Assembly (NCBI GenBank): GCA_007121385.1
Contig: SKLV01000078.1
Location: 1-45,042 of the forward strand
Direction of reading: 5' to 3'
DNA length: 45,042 nucleotides
Source: Bdellovibrionales bacterium
Lineage (GTDB): Bacteria; Bdellovibrionota; Bdellovibrionia; Bdellovibrionales; UBA1609
Shown: positions 33,596 through 41,870 of the stretch, piece after piece
Position numbering within the stretch: the stretch's first letter is position 1
How the letters are laid out: each line of letters begins with the position of its first letter
The notes under the pieces: model-generated
Seen by the model: only the letters and a program-made list of their open reading frames with translations
Databases searched by the model: none
Told to the model about the DNA's origin: nothing
Position numbers and translations under genes: made by a program

Positions 33596-34630
33596 TCACT
33601 CAAATTGGCGCAAAAAACGCAAATCATTTTCATTAAACAGACGGATATCTTGCACTCCATATTTGATAATGGCCATCCTCTCAATTCCAAAGCCAAAGGC
33701 CAATCCCTGCCACTCTAAGGGGTCCAATCCGGCCTGCATCAGCACCTTGGGGTTGATCAGACCACAGCCGCCAATCTCCACCCAACCGGAGTGCTTACAC
33801 ATACGACAGCCTTTGCCCTGACAAATGGGACAGGAACAATCAAATTCTGCAGAGGGCTCGGTAAAGGGAAAAAAGCTGGGGCGAAAACGCACTTTTAGAC
33901 TGCTGCCAAAAAGCTCCTTCACAAAATAGGACAAGGTGCCCTTAAGATCAGCCATGGACACTTTGCGGTCCACCAACATCCCCTCGATCTGATGAAAGTT
34001 GGGGGAGTGAGACACATCGCTGTCACAGCGGAACACGGAGCCCGGAGCCAGGACTCGGAGCGGAGGTATTTCGTTAAGCAAGGTGTGGATCTGAACTGGT
34101 GACGTGTGGGTTCTCAATACATGATGATCATCCACATAAAAGGTGTCCTGCAGATCTCTCGATGGGTGATCTGGAGGAATGTTCAGAGCCTCAAAGTTAA
34201 ACCAATCCCCCTCAATCTGCGGCCCCAACCTCACACTGTAGCCAATGCGGGACAAAATGGAAATAACCTCGTTAATCACTAGGCTGATGGGATGACGAGA
34301 TCCCTGACTCCGCTCTGGCCCTGGCAAACTCAAGTCCAAAGCTTCTTGAGCCAGCCGAGTGGCCATCTCTTGGCTTTTAAGCTGGCTCTCCTGCTGATTG
34401 TACAGAGCCTCCAGTCTCTGCTTAGTCTCGTTGACCTCTTTGCCGAAAGTGGGTTTATCCTCTGGCCCCAACTTTCCCATGACTCGCATCAGCTCAGAAA
34501 AAGAGCCCTGCTTGCCAAAATAGCGAACCTTCTGGTCGTAGAGCTCTTTGGTTCCTGGAGCATTGGTAAAATCAGCCTGGGCTTGGGCTTCGATTTCTTT
34601 GAGCCGAGCCAAATGTTCTGTCAGTGCCAT
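33596..34630 (-). CDS. pheS: phenylalanine--tRNA ligase alpha subunit
   Basis: This 344-residue class II synthetase subunit has the PheS motifs: the N-terminal coiled coil, motif 2 ([20 protein letters not shown]) and motif 3 ([20 protein letters not shown]). A four-cysteine patch, [20 protein letters not shown], is inserted near residue 270, a zinc-site-like feature. I start at ATG 34630 ([15 protein letters not shown]), which has GAGGGAG 9 nt upstream, rather than an earlier codon at 34678 that adds an atypical 16 residues. It heads the pheST-ihfA-merR-tRNA cluster. Confidence 0.96.
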   Translation of the reverse strand: MALTEHLARLKEIEAQAQADFTNAPGTKELYDQKVRYFGKQGSFSELMRVMGKLGPEDKPTFGKEVNETKQRLEALYNQQESQLKSQEMATRLAQEALDLSLPGPERSQGSRHPISLVINEVISILSRIGYSVRLGPQIEGDWFNFEALNIPPDHPSRDLQDTFYVDDHHVLRTHTSPVQIHTLLNEIPPLRVLAPGSVFRCDSDVSHSPNFHQIEGMLVDRKVSMADLKGTLSYFVKELFGSSLKVRFRPSFFPFTEPSAEFDCSCPICQGKGCRMCKHSGWVEIGGCGLINPKVLMQAGLDPLEWQGLAFGFGIERMAIIKYGVQDIRLFNENDLRFLRQFE

Positions 34631-34874
34631 AGTCACAAACTCCCTCTGATCAGGCTGAAATATTGCCCTTAACCGCATATTGATTCAATCCTTTTATCCT
34701 TCCGGAAACAGCCTAAGTCTCCGTCACCAGGGCCATAGCCCCATCCACCTTGGACCAGCCCCATAGCCGTCTGCTGGCCAGCTGCCGACAATGCAGATGT
34801 CTGTTGGGCAGTGGTCTACCCCTTACGCTTGGTCCTTGTCTTAAACCAAGCTGTCCAGTAGACTGCGCTGCAAG
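34631..34874 (-). promoter_or_regulatory. structured-looking leader region upstream of pheS
   Basis: The 244-bp region between pheS and the divergent methyltransferase gene contains repeated GGGCTATGG/GGCTATGGGG segments on the minus strand and a CTGGCCAG palindrome. This could be an RNA leader or attenuator of pheST. I find no Phe-rich leader peptide and no terminator with a T-tract, so it is a weak suggestion. Confidence 0.25.
34827..34851. repeat. inverted repeat upstream of the SpoU methyltransferase gene
   Basis: GCTTGGT (34827-34833) and ACCAAGC (34845-34851) form a 7-bp inverted repeat with an 11-nt loop, 24 bp before the methyltransferase start. It may be an operator or leader hairpin; no T-tract follows. 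Confidence 0.35.
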
Positions 34875-35780
34875 ATGAACCTATCTCGACCCATCACCGA
34901 AATCAGTAGTGCGGCCAATCCCCAGCTTAAGCTGTGGCTGTCCTTACAAGAGCGCAAGGGACTGCGTCGCCACGGTCAATTTTTATTGAGTGGCCGCAAG
35001 CTGGTGCCCGAACTGCTGGTGCAACAGCCCGGCCTCTTTCAAGCTCTTATTTTTTCTCAGCCCGAACAGTTGGAGGAATTGGCCAGCTCCGACCATGTGG
35101 CCTCATTGATGTTGAGGTCTCACAAGGGGCCGGCCGAGGGCCTCTCTGCCAAGGCTCTGACTTTGATTGCCAACCTGCCAAAATCCATTAGCCTTTATCG
35201 CCTAGCTCCCTCTCTTTTCTCTGAGCTGGACTTTTTTGCCACCGAGGCTCCCCTCCTGATTGGCAACCAGCCTGAACTCAACAGCTCTGACCTGATGTCT
35301 CTCCCCTTTGGCTTGGAACTGCTGACGGCCACCGGGGATCCGGCCAACCTGGGAGCTTTGCTGCGCAGCTCGGAGGCCTTTGGGGTCAGGAAAGTGATCT
35401 TGCTGGAAGAGTGCGCCCATCCCTTCAACCCTAAAGTCATCCGTGCTTCCTCAGGCTCAGTCTTTCGCCTCAAGCTGGAGTGGGGTCCCTCAATTCAGGA
35501 CTTAGCCTCAGCCCTTCCCCTAAGCCCCCGCTCTGAGCCCTGGCTCTACGCTCTGAGCTCTCACCCGGGCCGATCCCGCAGCCTGGTGGACCTGGCCTGG
35601 CCTCCTCACCTTCGCCTCCTGGTAGGCGAAGAGGGCCCGGGTCTGCCACAAAACCTGATCCAAAACCCCTTGATCCAGCACTTAACTATTCCCATGCAGC
35701 CTGGAGTGGAGTCCCTCAATGCCACCGTGGCCGCCAGCCTGGCGCTGTGGGAAATTCAACGCTCGAGGAGTGGCCGATGA
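34875..35780 (+). CDS. TrmH/SpoU-family RNA 2'-O-methyltransferase
   Basis: The 301-residue protein has an N-terminal SpoU substrate-binding-like region (ISSAANPQLKLWLSLQERKG; RRHGQFLLSGRKL) and the knotted methyltransferase domain with its three motifs: GDPANLGALLRSSEAFG, LRLLVGEEGPGLP and MQPGVESLNATVAASLALWE. It methylates a ribose in rRNA or tRNA; the exact target cannot be read from sequence. There is no strong ribosome binding site before the ATG. Its stop overlaps the msrA start as ATGA. Confidence 0.93.
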   Translation: MNLSRPITEISSAANPQLKLWLSLQERKGLRRHGQFLLSGRKLVPELLVQQPGLFQALIFSQPEQLEELASSDHVASLMLRSHKGPAEGLSAKALTLIANLPKSISLYRLAPSLFSELDFFATEAPLLIGNQPELNSSDLMSLPFGLELLTATGDPANLGALLRSSEAFGVRKVILLEECAHPFNPKVIRASSGSVFRLKLEWGPSIQDLASALPLSPRSEPWLYALSSHPGRSRSLVDLAWPPHLRLLVGEEGPGLPQNLIQNPLIQHLTIPMQPGVESLNATVAASLALWEIQRSRSGR

Positions 35781-36298
35781 CACCAACTCCCTCTGTTCAA
35801 GACTCCCTGGAAACAGTCACTTTAGCCGGCGGCTGCTTTTGGGGCATGGAGGAGCTCTTTCGCCAGCTCCCCGGAGTGGTGGACACTGAGGTGGGTTACA
35901 CTGGGGGACATTTAGCCCAACCCGGTTATCGGGATGTGTGCACGGGAGAGACGGGCCATGCCGAGGCCCTGCAAGTGAAATTCGACCCCGGGGTTTTAGC
36001 TTTTGCCGAGCTGCTTAAATTCTTTTTTCGCATCCATGACCCCACCACCCCTAACCAGCAGGGCAATGATCGGGGCTCTCAGTACCGCTCGGCCATCTTT
36101 TGCCACAGTCCTGAGCAACTGAAGGTGGCCCAAGAGGTCAAGGATCTGGTGGAGGCCTCGGGCCAGTGGCCCCGGCCCCTGGTCACCGAGATTGTGATGG
36201 CGGGCCCCTTTTACCCCGCCGAACCCGAACACCAGGACTACCTGCAAAAGTATCCTGAGGGCTACAGCTGTCATTATGTGAGGCCTTTTCAATTCTAA
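35777..36298 (+). CDS. msrA: peptide methionine sulfoxide reductase MsrA
   Basis: The 173-residue protein has the catalytic GGCFWGMEE motif near the N-terminus and further MsrA segments (VDTEVGYTGGHLAQPGYRDV; HDPTTPNQQGNDRGSQYRSA; EPEHQDYLQKYPEGYSCHYV). It reduces methionine-S-sulfoxide in proteins. I start at ATG 35777, preceded by GAGGAG at 6 nt and overlapping the methyltransferase stop, rather than an upstream codon at 35747. It has no signal peptide, so it is cytoplasmic. Confidence 0.95.
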   Translation: MTPTPSVQDSLETVTLAGGCFWGMEELFRQLPGVVDTEVGYTGGHLAQPGYRDVCTGETGHAEALQVKFDPGVLAFAELLKFFFRIHDPTTPNQQGNDRGSQYRSAIFCHSPEQLKVAQEVKDLVEASGQWPRPLVTEIVMAGPFYPAEPEHQDYLQKYPEGYSCHYVRPFQF

Positions 36299-36319
36299 CC
36301 AAACCAACAAGGAGCTTTC

Positions 36320-36541
36320 ATGTTTCAACAAAATATTCACAATGTGGAAAGAGTGGTCCGAGTCGTCGCAGGAGCCTTTTTAGTGAGCCTGGCCTTTTGG
36401 GGCCCGCAAAGTCCCTGGTTTTTCTTGGGCCTCGTCCCTATGGCCACAGGCCTTCTCGGCTGGTGCCCCCCCTATAGCCTACTGGGCATTAGCACCTGCC
36501 CGGCGAAGGCTTCGACAGCTTCCAGCAGCTCCACTGAGTGA
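36320..36541 (+). CDS. DUF2892 family small inner-membrane protein
   Basis: The 73 residues match the DUF2892 pattern: MFQQNIHNVERVVRVVAGAF, then helices around FLVSLAFWG and FFLGLVPMATGLLGWCPPYS, ending LLGISTCPAK. The two cysteines (GWCPPY and STCP) are typical of this family. AAGGAG precedes the ATG, 21 nt after msrA, so it probably belongs to the same transcript. The function is poorly known. Confidence 0.92.
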   Translation: MFQQNIHNVERVVRVVAGAFLVSLAFWGPQSPWFFLGLVPMATGLLGWCPPYSLLGISTCPAKASTASSSSTE

Positions 36542-36601
36542 TGTGTGTGTTGTTGTGGGTGATGCTGTTGTGACTTTGTGTGATCTACCCCCTAACAATC
36601 A

Positions 36602-36650
36602 ACGCAGAGCTTCTTCGTCACGAAGAGACGCTGCGTCATTCTCCTTTTAG
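36602..36650 (+). terminator. hairpin with T-rich tail after the msrA operon
   Basis: ACGCAG (36602-36607) pairs with CTGCGT (36631-36636), enclosing an inner hairpin TCTTCGT-C-ACGAAGA (36612-36626). CATTCTCCTTTT follows. Just before it the sequence is GT-rich and low in complexity (36541-36581). Probably the terminator of the methyltransferase-msrA-DUF2892 unit. Confidence 0.55.
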
Positions 36651-36716
36651 GTCACTTTGTGCTCAGTGAGTTGGCGACAGCTTCAGAAGAAGAATTTGGA
36701 GGGGTAAATCCAAACA

Positions 36717-37262
36717 ATGAAGCCAAAGTCATTCTTTGACGAAAACTTACGAGACATCCCTGTCGATGAAGAAAAGACGAGAGCCTATGTGAATCAGCTA
36801 AAATCTTCCCTCAGGAAGACCTTAGAGCCACGTGAGCAAGTTCGTCTTTTGGGAGAAATTGCAGCTTATCAAAGACAGCTGGGTGATCTTGAGTTATCTG
36901 AGCAGAATCTACGTCACGCCCTTGAGATCATAGATTCTGGGAACCTTGGCATTCAATTCGAAACTCAGCAAAAGATCCGCCTGGCCCACACCTTACAGTG
37001 AAAGCGACAATTTAAAGACAGTAACCCTTTTTTTGCTGAAGTCCTCTCAATCTGTCGTAAACACCATGAAGTCTCTACCTATTTGGATTTTGCGCTTCAA
37101 CATGCTGGCAAAAACTTCTTCGACCAAGGCAGATGGCATGAAGCTCTGGGTATGTTTGAAGAAGCTCTCAATTTGCGAAAAAATCGAAATGCCCCGCAAG
37201 ACCAGATTGACTCGACTGAGACCTCCATAGCTCGAACTAAATTTCTGATGATGACCCCTTAG
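36717..37262 (+). pseudogene. TPR-like gene interrupted by an in-frame TGA
   Basis: An ATG with an upstream GGAGGGG opens a helical, TPR-like protein (LLGEIAAYQRQLGDLELSEQ, then LRHALEII). At codon 95 a TGA (36999-37001) interrupts it after RLAHTLQ. The same frame then stays open to 37262 and is equally protein-like: FKDSNPFFAEVLSICRKHHE, then GRWHEALGMFEEALNLRKNR. One base change from TGG (Trp) would restore 181 residues. The likely reading is a recently inactivated gene; TGA read-through is the alternative. Confidence 0.65.
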
Positions 37263-37305
37263 TGAAGGTCCTGTGTTTTTGGAAGGCTGTCACGGGTCTT
37301 AAATA

Positions 37306-37339
37306 AAAAAAGCGCAAAGAGACTGTCTTCGCGCTTTTT
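37306..37339. terminator. bidirectional terminator
   Basis: AAAAAGCGC (37306-37314) pairs with GCGCTTTTT (37331-37339), with extra pairing inside the loop (AAGA...CTT). It lies between the interrupted TPR-like gene and the convergent outer-membrane protein gene, flanked by A and T tracts. Confidence 0.85.
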
Positions 37340-37382
37340 GAAAATTTTAAACTTGTAATAACTGACTACCTACAACCCCTAA

Positions 37383-38423
37383 TTAGAGGTTGATTGTAGC
37401 ACTAATCCCCACATTTGTTTGATCAGCACTGATCTCCCTGGGAATGAACTGCACATTAGGATAGAGATAAATATCTCTAGTTACGGAAATACCTAAACCA
37501 ACAGATTGATACATCTTCTGATTTTTAAATCTCCAGGGATCTTGCTCCGCCCTAGTCTGCTGATAAATCTGCCCAATCAGAGTCCTCAAATTGAATGTGT
37601 CATTGATCACATATTCAGCCACTGGAAAAACCCCAAGAGAGTAGCGTGTCTGGCTCCCCAAAAGATCTGTATCGTCCTTGGAGTACAGTGAACTTCCCGC
37701 AGAAAAACTCACACCAAACGAAAGACCCGTCACAGGAGTATCTGTCATAAATGTCTGACCCAAACTGAGGCTTGCCACTCCACCTAGAGTTCCTCTAGTG
37801 TAACTATTGGTGAAAGCATACAGTGTTGCAGATGAAACACTCTGAACATTTCCCAGCCTCGCTAACCTCGTGTAGGACAAGTAAGGATCGTTGACACTGA
37901 GTTTTTGCGCATTTTCTGCGTGATTGTCCCTCAACCTGTTTAGGGTATCCTCAGGCATATCATAGCTGTCAAAATCGACACTCCCGTGAAAGGGCGCAAA
38001 CATCCCCAATCCAGCTCCAAGGCTCAGGCTATCGACTGCTGACAATCGCCTCCGCAAAGCAATATCACCTGTAGCTCTATGCATATCTGCAGTCCCAGCA
38101 GCCCCTCGAATATTGGGCCTTACGGGATCGAAGGGATTCTTTACACTTGATCCCAAATACCCCCAGGTAGTGCTCACACTCCAAGTAGAAAGGGATCCCG
38201 CAGAGGCTCGCAGCATGCGGTTGGTGATGAGTTCGTCGGCCTTATCGGTCTCTGTTCTTTCACCTTCACCCACAATCTCATCCAAAGTGACTTTGGTTTC
38301 GCTTGCAGGAGCTGAGCTTTCTGAAGCATGAGCGATAGTTGAAACACTCAAGCTCAGAGAAACCATGGCCAATAGGCTAAATAGGCTTCCCAGAGGACCT
38401 CTTGAAAGGATTTTCATTTGCAT
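37383..38423 (-). CDS. outer-membrane beta-barrel-type protein
   Basis: The 346-residue protein has a signal peptide (SLFSLLAMVSLSLSVSTIAHASES) and many alternating hydrophobic/polar stretches typical of transmembrane strands (SLSLGAGLGMFAPF, GVASLSLGQTFM, VGISATINL at the C-terminus). An acidic segment, DEIVGEGERTETDKADELIT, follows the signal. It is probably a porin or a transport or channel protein of the outer membrane; I cannot name the family. AAGGGG lies upstream of the ATG at 38423, and a second in-frame ATG at 38417 is possible. Confidence 0.82.
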   Translation of the reverse strand: MQMKILSRGPLGSLFSLLAMVSLSLSVSTIAHASESSAPASETKVTLDEIVGEGERTETDKADELITNRMLRASAGSLSTWSVSTTWGYLGSSVKNPFDPVRPNIRGAAGTADMHRATGDIALRRRLSAVDSLSLGAGLGMFAPFHGSVDFDSYDMPEDTLNRLRDNHAENAQKLSVNDPYLSYTRLARLGNVQSVSSATLYAFTNSYTRGTLGGVASLSLGQTFMTDTPVTGLSFGVSFSAGSSLYSKDDTDLLGSQTRYSLGVFPVAEYVINDTFNLRTLIGQIYQQTRAEQDPWRFKNQKMYQSVGLGISVTRDIYLYPNVQFIPREISADQTNVGISATINL

Positions 38424-39006
38424 ATTTTGTTACCCCTTATCTTAATTTGATGGCTCTTAAGGAGCCTCAGCTGCGGAGAAGCTTAAACTCCCACCCGAAC
38501 ACTTCCGCAAGAGTTATGCCCATATTAATGCTTTGGGTCAATGATCAATCTTTCAAAGTGCCTGTAATTATTGCAATCTCCCTCTGACAGTAGGCTAAAA
38601 ATCCCATTTTTCGCCTATTGCGCCCTATTGCGCCCCAGGAGCCTCAACCAGGACAGAGGCTCTCCCGCCTGAGACTCTTTGCGCACCACCCGCTCACTGG
38701 CCGATGAGGGATGAGGGAAATTCGCCCTGAAAACAGAATTATGTCCAGGTAAATTATGTTTATTTTTACGCTATCTTTTGCCCGAGTATTCCATTTTTTC
38801 TTGACGCCCTTTTCGACTCTCTAAAATCCTCTCTGTTGAACTTTTCGCCCTCTTTGATTGTGAAAAAGAGATTTCCCCTAAAAAGACCCCAGCGTGGAGG
38901 CTCTAAGAAGCTCACCAAGGCTAAGAAGCAGGCATTCCGGTTCGACCAAAAAAGGCACTTTGAAAACCCATGTTATGGTTCCTCCAACTCAAGAAAAAGG
39001 AGGCCC
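38424..39006. other. intergenic region without a clear gene
   Basis: These 583 bp hold the divergent promoters of the barrel gene and the HNH gene. I see a tandem 10-bp repeat, CTATTGCGCC twice (38615-38634), and a possible promoter TTGACG (38801-38806) with TAAAAT (38822-38827) whose 15-bp spacing is too short to be convincing. The reading frame that extends the HNH gene upstream to 38836 is basic, has no ribosome binding site and is probably non-coding. Confidence 0.5.
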
Positions 39007-40167
39007 ATGAAACTGCAAAGTCTTAGCGATCGGCAATTGCTTCAGCAAACTCAGCAACTGGTACAAAAAGAAAGAGAGATTCTCAGTGAAATTCTGCAGC
39101 ACCTCAAAGAGGTGGAAAGACGCAAGCTCTATTCGGACTTGGACTACAGCAGTTTGTTTGAGTATTGTCTCAGAGAGCTGAAATACTCCGAAGCTCAGGC
39201 CGGCCGCCGCCTTCAAGCCCTCAAACTGATTCGCGAGCTGCCCCAGGTGGAGGAGCAAATTGCCAGCGGCGCTTTGAATTTGACTCACATCTGCCAGGCG
39301 CAAAGTTTTTTTAAACACCTGCAAAAGGCTGGGGGAAAGGGTTTCTGCAAGGACGAGAGTAATGACCCAGGCCAGAGCGCCTTGAGCAAAGAGGCCAAAC
39401 TGCAAGTGCTCAATGAAATGGCCAATAAGTCCTCCCGGGAGGCCCAGGCCCTTTTAGTGGCTAAGACAGCCCAGGCGGGACTCAGCCCTCAATTGCCCCC
39501 GGAAAGAGAACGAGTCCTCAGCGAAGAGTATTGCGAAGTGCGTCTGATTCTGAATCAGGAGTTGCGCCAGCGGCTGGAAGAAGTGAAGAGCCTTTTGGGC
39601 CCCAAGGCCTTGGGCATGAGTCTGGCTGAACTGATCGGAGTTATGGCCGAACTCAGCCTTGAGTCCCTTCGGGATAAAAAGTTTGGCAAAAGAAGATCTG
39701 GAACTAGAGAGAGTAGGGCCAGATCTGGTGATGTGGAGTCCAATAGGACAGAAAATCCCACGGCGCCGGAGAAGCTTTGCGTAAAATTTGGGGTAGATCA
39801 AAAGCCACAGTCGAGGGCAAAAGTGAAGTTGGAATCACAATCACAGCTGAGATCGCCATCGCAGGTGGGGTCACAATCACATTTGAAAGCCCAATCGCAA
39901 CCAACTGGTGAATTTCTGGCTGACTTGCCTCCACAGAAAAAGAAACCGCGGTCTATTTCAAAGAGCCAGAAATGGAAGATTTGGCAGAGAGATGAGGGCC
40001 GCTGTGAGCAGTGTGGAAGTCACAAAAATCTACAAGTGGATCATCAAATGCCGGTGGCTTTGGGTGGGAGGGCAGATCTGGAAAATTTGAGGCTTCTCTG
40101 TGGCAACTGCAATATGCGTCAGGGAATCAAGAGTTTTGGTCTGGGGAGAATGAGACGATCTATCTAG
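39007..40167 (+). CDS. HNH endonuclease family protein
   Basis: The 386-residue protein has a helical N-terminal domain (LQHLKEVERRKLYSDLDYSS; KYSEAQAGRRLQALKLIREL), a Ser/Gln-rich linker (LESQSQLRSPSQVGSQSH) and a C-terminal HNH motif: CEQCGSHKNLQVDHQMPVAL, then ENLRLLCGNCNMRQG, with four zinc-binding-type cysteines and the catalytic His. AAGGAGG precedes the ATG by 3 nt. The linker contains a 77-bp segment that is duplicated downstream. The family is multi-copy in predatory and related bacteria as far as I recall; its biological role is not known to me. Confidence 0.88.
   Translation: MKLQSLSDRQLLQQTQQLVQKEREILSEILQHLKEVERRKLYSDLDYSSLFEYCLRELKYSEAQAGRRLQALKLIRELPQVEEQIASGALNLTHICQAQSFFKHLQKAGGKGFCKDESNDPGQSALSKEAKLQVLNEMANKSSREAQALLVAKTAQAGLSPQLPPERERVLSEEYCEVRLILNQELRQRLEEVKSLLGPKALGMSLAELIGVMAELSLESLRDKKFGKRRSGTRESRARSGDVESNRTENPTAPEKLCVKFGVDQKPQSRAKVKLESQSQLRSPSQVGSQSHLKAQSQPTGEFLADLPPQKKKPRSISKSQKWKIWQRDEGRCEQCGSHKNLQVDHQMPVALGGRADLENLRLLCGNCNMRQGIKSFGLGRMRRSI
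39688..39764 (+). repeat. 77-bp direct repeat, copy 1 (inside the HNH gene)
   Basis: Identical over 77 bp to 40222-40298, exactly 534 bp away. Copy 1 encodes part of the linker of the HNH protein. It contains an 8-bp inverted repeat (AGATCTGG and CCAGATCT, 17 bp apart). Confidence 0.95.
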
Positions 40168-40221
40168 GGCAGAGATCTGGCAAAGGGTCAAAGAACTGGC
40201 AAAGAAAAGGACATCGACGGG

Positions 40222-40298
40222 AAAAGAAGATCTGGAACTAGAGAGAGTAGGGCCAGATCTGGTGATGTGGAGTCCAATAGGACAGAAAATCCCACGGC
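40222..40298 (+). repeat. 77-bp direct repeat, copy 2 (downstream of the HNH gene)
   Basis: Second copy of the HNH linker segment, 55 bp after the HNH stop codon, with the same inverted repeat. The surrounding sequence (40168-40414) has no gene that I can recognise; the fragment looks like debris of a duplicated or converted HNH paralogue. Confidence 0.95.
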
Positions 40299-40414
40299 AC
40301 CCTTAGTTGTCTATAAAGATGTCGCCTTTAAATTGGAGGAGACATGGGTGCAATAGTTACAACTCAGTTAGGGTCAAGCCGTTCAGTTAAGATGAACTTG
40401 GCAGTGAGTGCTAC

Positions 40415-41824
40415 TCAGAGGTCCCGCTCATCTTTTTTTGGGGCCAGAGGGAATTCGTTGGCTTTGAGTTTGGCAAAGTAGCGATCAGTCTCTTGGCGCA
40501 GTTTGGGCAAAAGAAGAAGAACGGCAATGAGATTGGGGATAACCATCAACCCCAACATCATATCGGAAAAGTTGAGGACCGGTTCAATGGCCCAAATGGC
40601 ACCGAGAATGGCGGCAAAGCAAAAGGCAATTTTGTAGGTCATCACCCCTTTTTCTCCCACCAGGTACTCCACCGCCTGCTGGCCATAGTAGGACCAGCTA
40701 ATCAAAGTGGAGTAGGCAAAGAGGAATACGGCTAAGGGGACAAAGTAACTGCCAAAGCCCGGCAGCACCACATCAAAGGCGTGAGCGGTCAACTCCACTC
40801 CATTGGCCCCACTGGTCCACACCCCGGAGATGAGAATCACCAGGGCCGTCAGGGTGCAGATCACTACGGTGTCGATAAAGGGCTCCAGCAAGGCCACTGT
40901 CCCCTCGCGAACGGGTTCGCTCGTAGTGGCTGCTGCATGGGCAATAGGAGCCGTGCCTAAGCCCGCCTCGTTGGAAAAGCAGGCTCGTCTCACTCCTTGA
41001 ATCAGCACCTCGCGCACCGCAATCCCTGTCAGCCCTCCACCCGCGGCGGTGCCCGTGAAGGCGTCACTGACAATCTGCCATAGCACCTGAGGCACCAAGG
41101 ACCAGTTCATCACCACCACCACCAAGGCCCCCAAAAAATAAATGCCCCCCATAACAGGGACCAGACGAGAGGTCACTTTGCCAATGCGCTTGATCCCGCC
41201 AATAATGACCACTCCAGTCAGAAAGGCCAGAACAACGCCAGTCAAGATGTGGGGAACAGAAAAACTATTATTGAGAATGGCGGCCACCTGATTGGCCTGA
41301 AACATGTTAGCCGCCCCAAAGCTGGCACTCAAACAGGCGAGAGCAAAAAAGATGGCTAGGGGCTTCCACTTGGGCCCTAAACCCCTTTCAATGTAGTGCA
41401 TGGCGCCCCCATGAACCACTCCGTTGGGGTCGATCTTACGATACATCAGGGAAATCGAGACCTCGGAGTACTTGGTCGCCATTCCCACCAAGCCGGTGAC
41501 CACCATCCAAAATACTGCGCCCGGTCCTCCAAAGTGAATGGCCACGGCCACTCCGGCAATATTGCCCAAGCCCACTGTGGCCGATAGAGCTGTACAGAGA
41601 GCCTGAAAGTGAGTGATCTCACCTGGGTCATTGGGGTTGTCGTACTTCCCTCGCACCACAGAAATGCCATGCAGAAAACCGCGAAACTGAATTCCTCTTA
41701 AGGCCACCGACAGAAATAGACCTGTGCCGACAAGGAGGATCACTAAGGGCAAGCCCCAGACATAGCCAACTAAAGTTTCAAGAGTCTGATTGATCCAATC
41801 TATTGATCCCACCTGCACCCCCAC
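40415..41824 (-). CDS. AGCS-family alanine/sodium symporter
   Basis: The 469-residue integral membrane protein has the family signatures: HFQALCTALSATVGLGNIAG near the N-terminus, GGAMHYIERGLGPKW, and VRRACFSNEAGLGTAPIAHA. These proteins take up alanine or glycine with sodium. The C-terminus is charged (LAPKKDERDL). Several in-frame GTG codons (41824, 41818, 41812) could start it, none with a strong ribosome binding site. It is convergent with the HNH gene. Confidence 0.95.
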   Translation of the reverse strand: MGVQVGSIDWINQTLETLVGYVWGLPLVILLVGTGLFLSVALRGIQFRGFLHGISVVRGKYDNPNDPGEITHFQALCTALSATVGLGNIAGVAVAIHFGGPGAVFWMVVTGLVGMATKYSEVSISLMYRKIDPNGVVHGGAMHYIERGLGPKWKPLAIFFALACLSASFGAANMFQANQVAAILNNSFSVPHILTGVVLAFLTGVVIIGGIKRIGKVTSRLVPVMGGIYFLGALVVVVMNWSLVPQVLWQIVSDAFTGTAAGGGLTGIAVREVLIQGVRRACFSNEAGLGTAPIAHAAATTSEPVREGTVALLEPFIDTVVICTLTALVILISGVWTSGANGVELTAHAFDVVLPGFGSYFVPLAVFLFAYSTLISWSYYGQQAVEYLVGEKGVMTYKIAFCFAAILGAIWAIEPVLNFSDMMLGLMVIPNLIAVLLLLPKLRQETDRYFAKLKANEFPLAPKKDERDL

Positions 41825-41870
41825 AAAGGGGCAAAGCCTAGCAATAGGTTAAAAAGGGGGTCAACTCGTT

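Noticed and set aside
36999-37001. Selenocysteine codon
   Set aside because: The position is next to no redox motif, a Trp would fit the helical context, and no clear SECIS-like hairpin was seen directly after the TGA; simple nonsense mutation is more likely.
38836-39006. Upstream extension of the HNH gene in the same frame
   Set aside because: A strong AAGGAGG sits just before the ATG at 39007, whereas the extension is basic, low in complexity and has no binding site.
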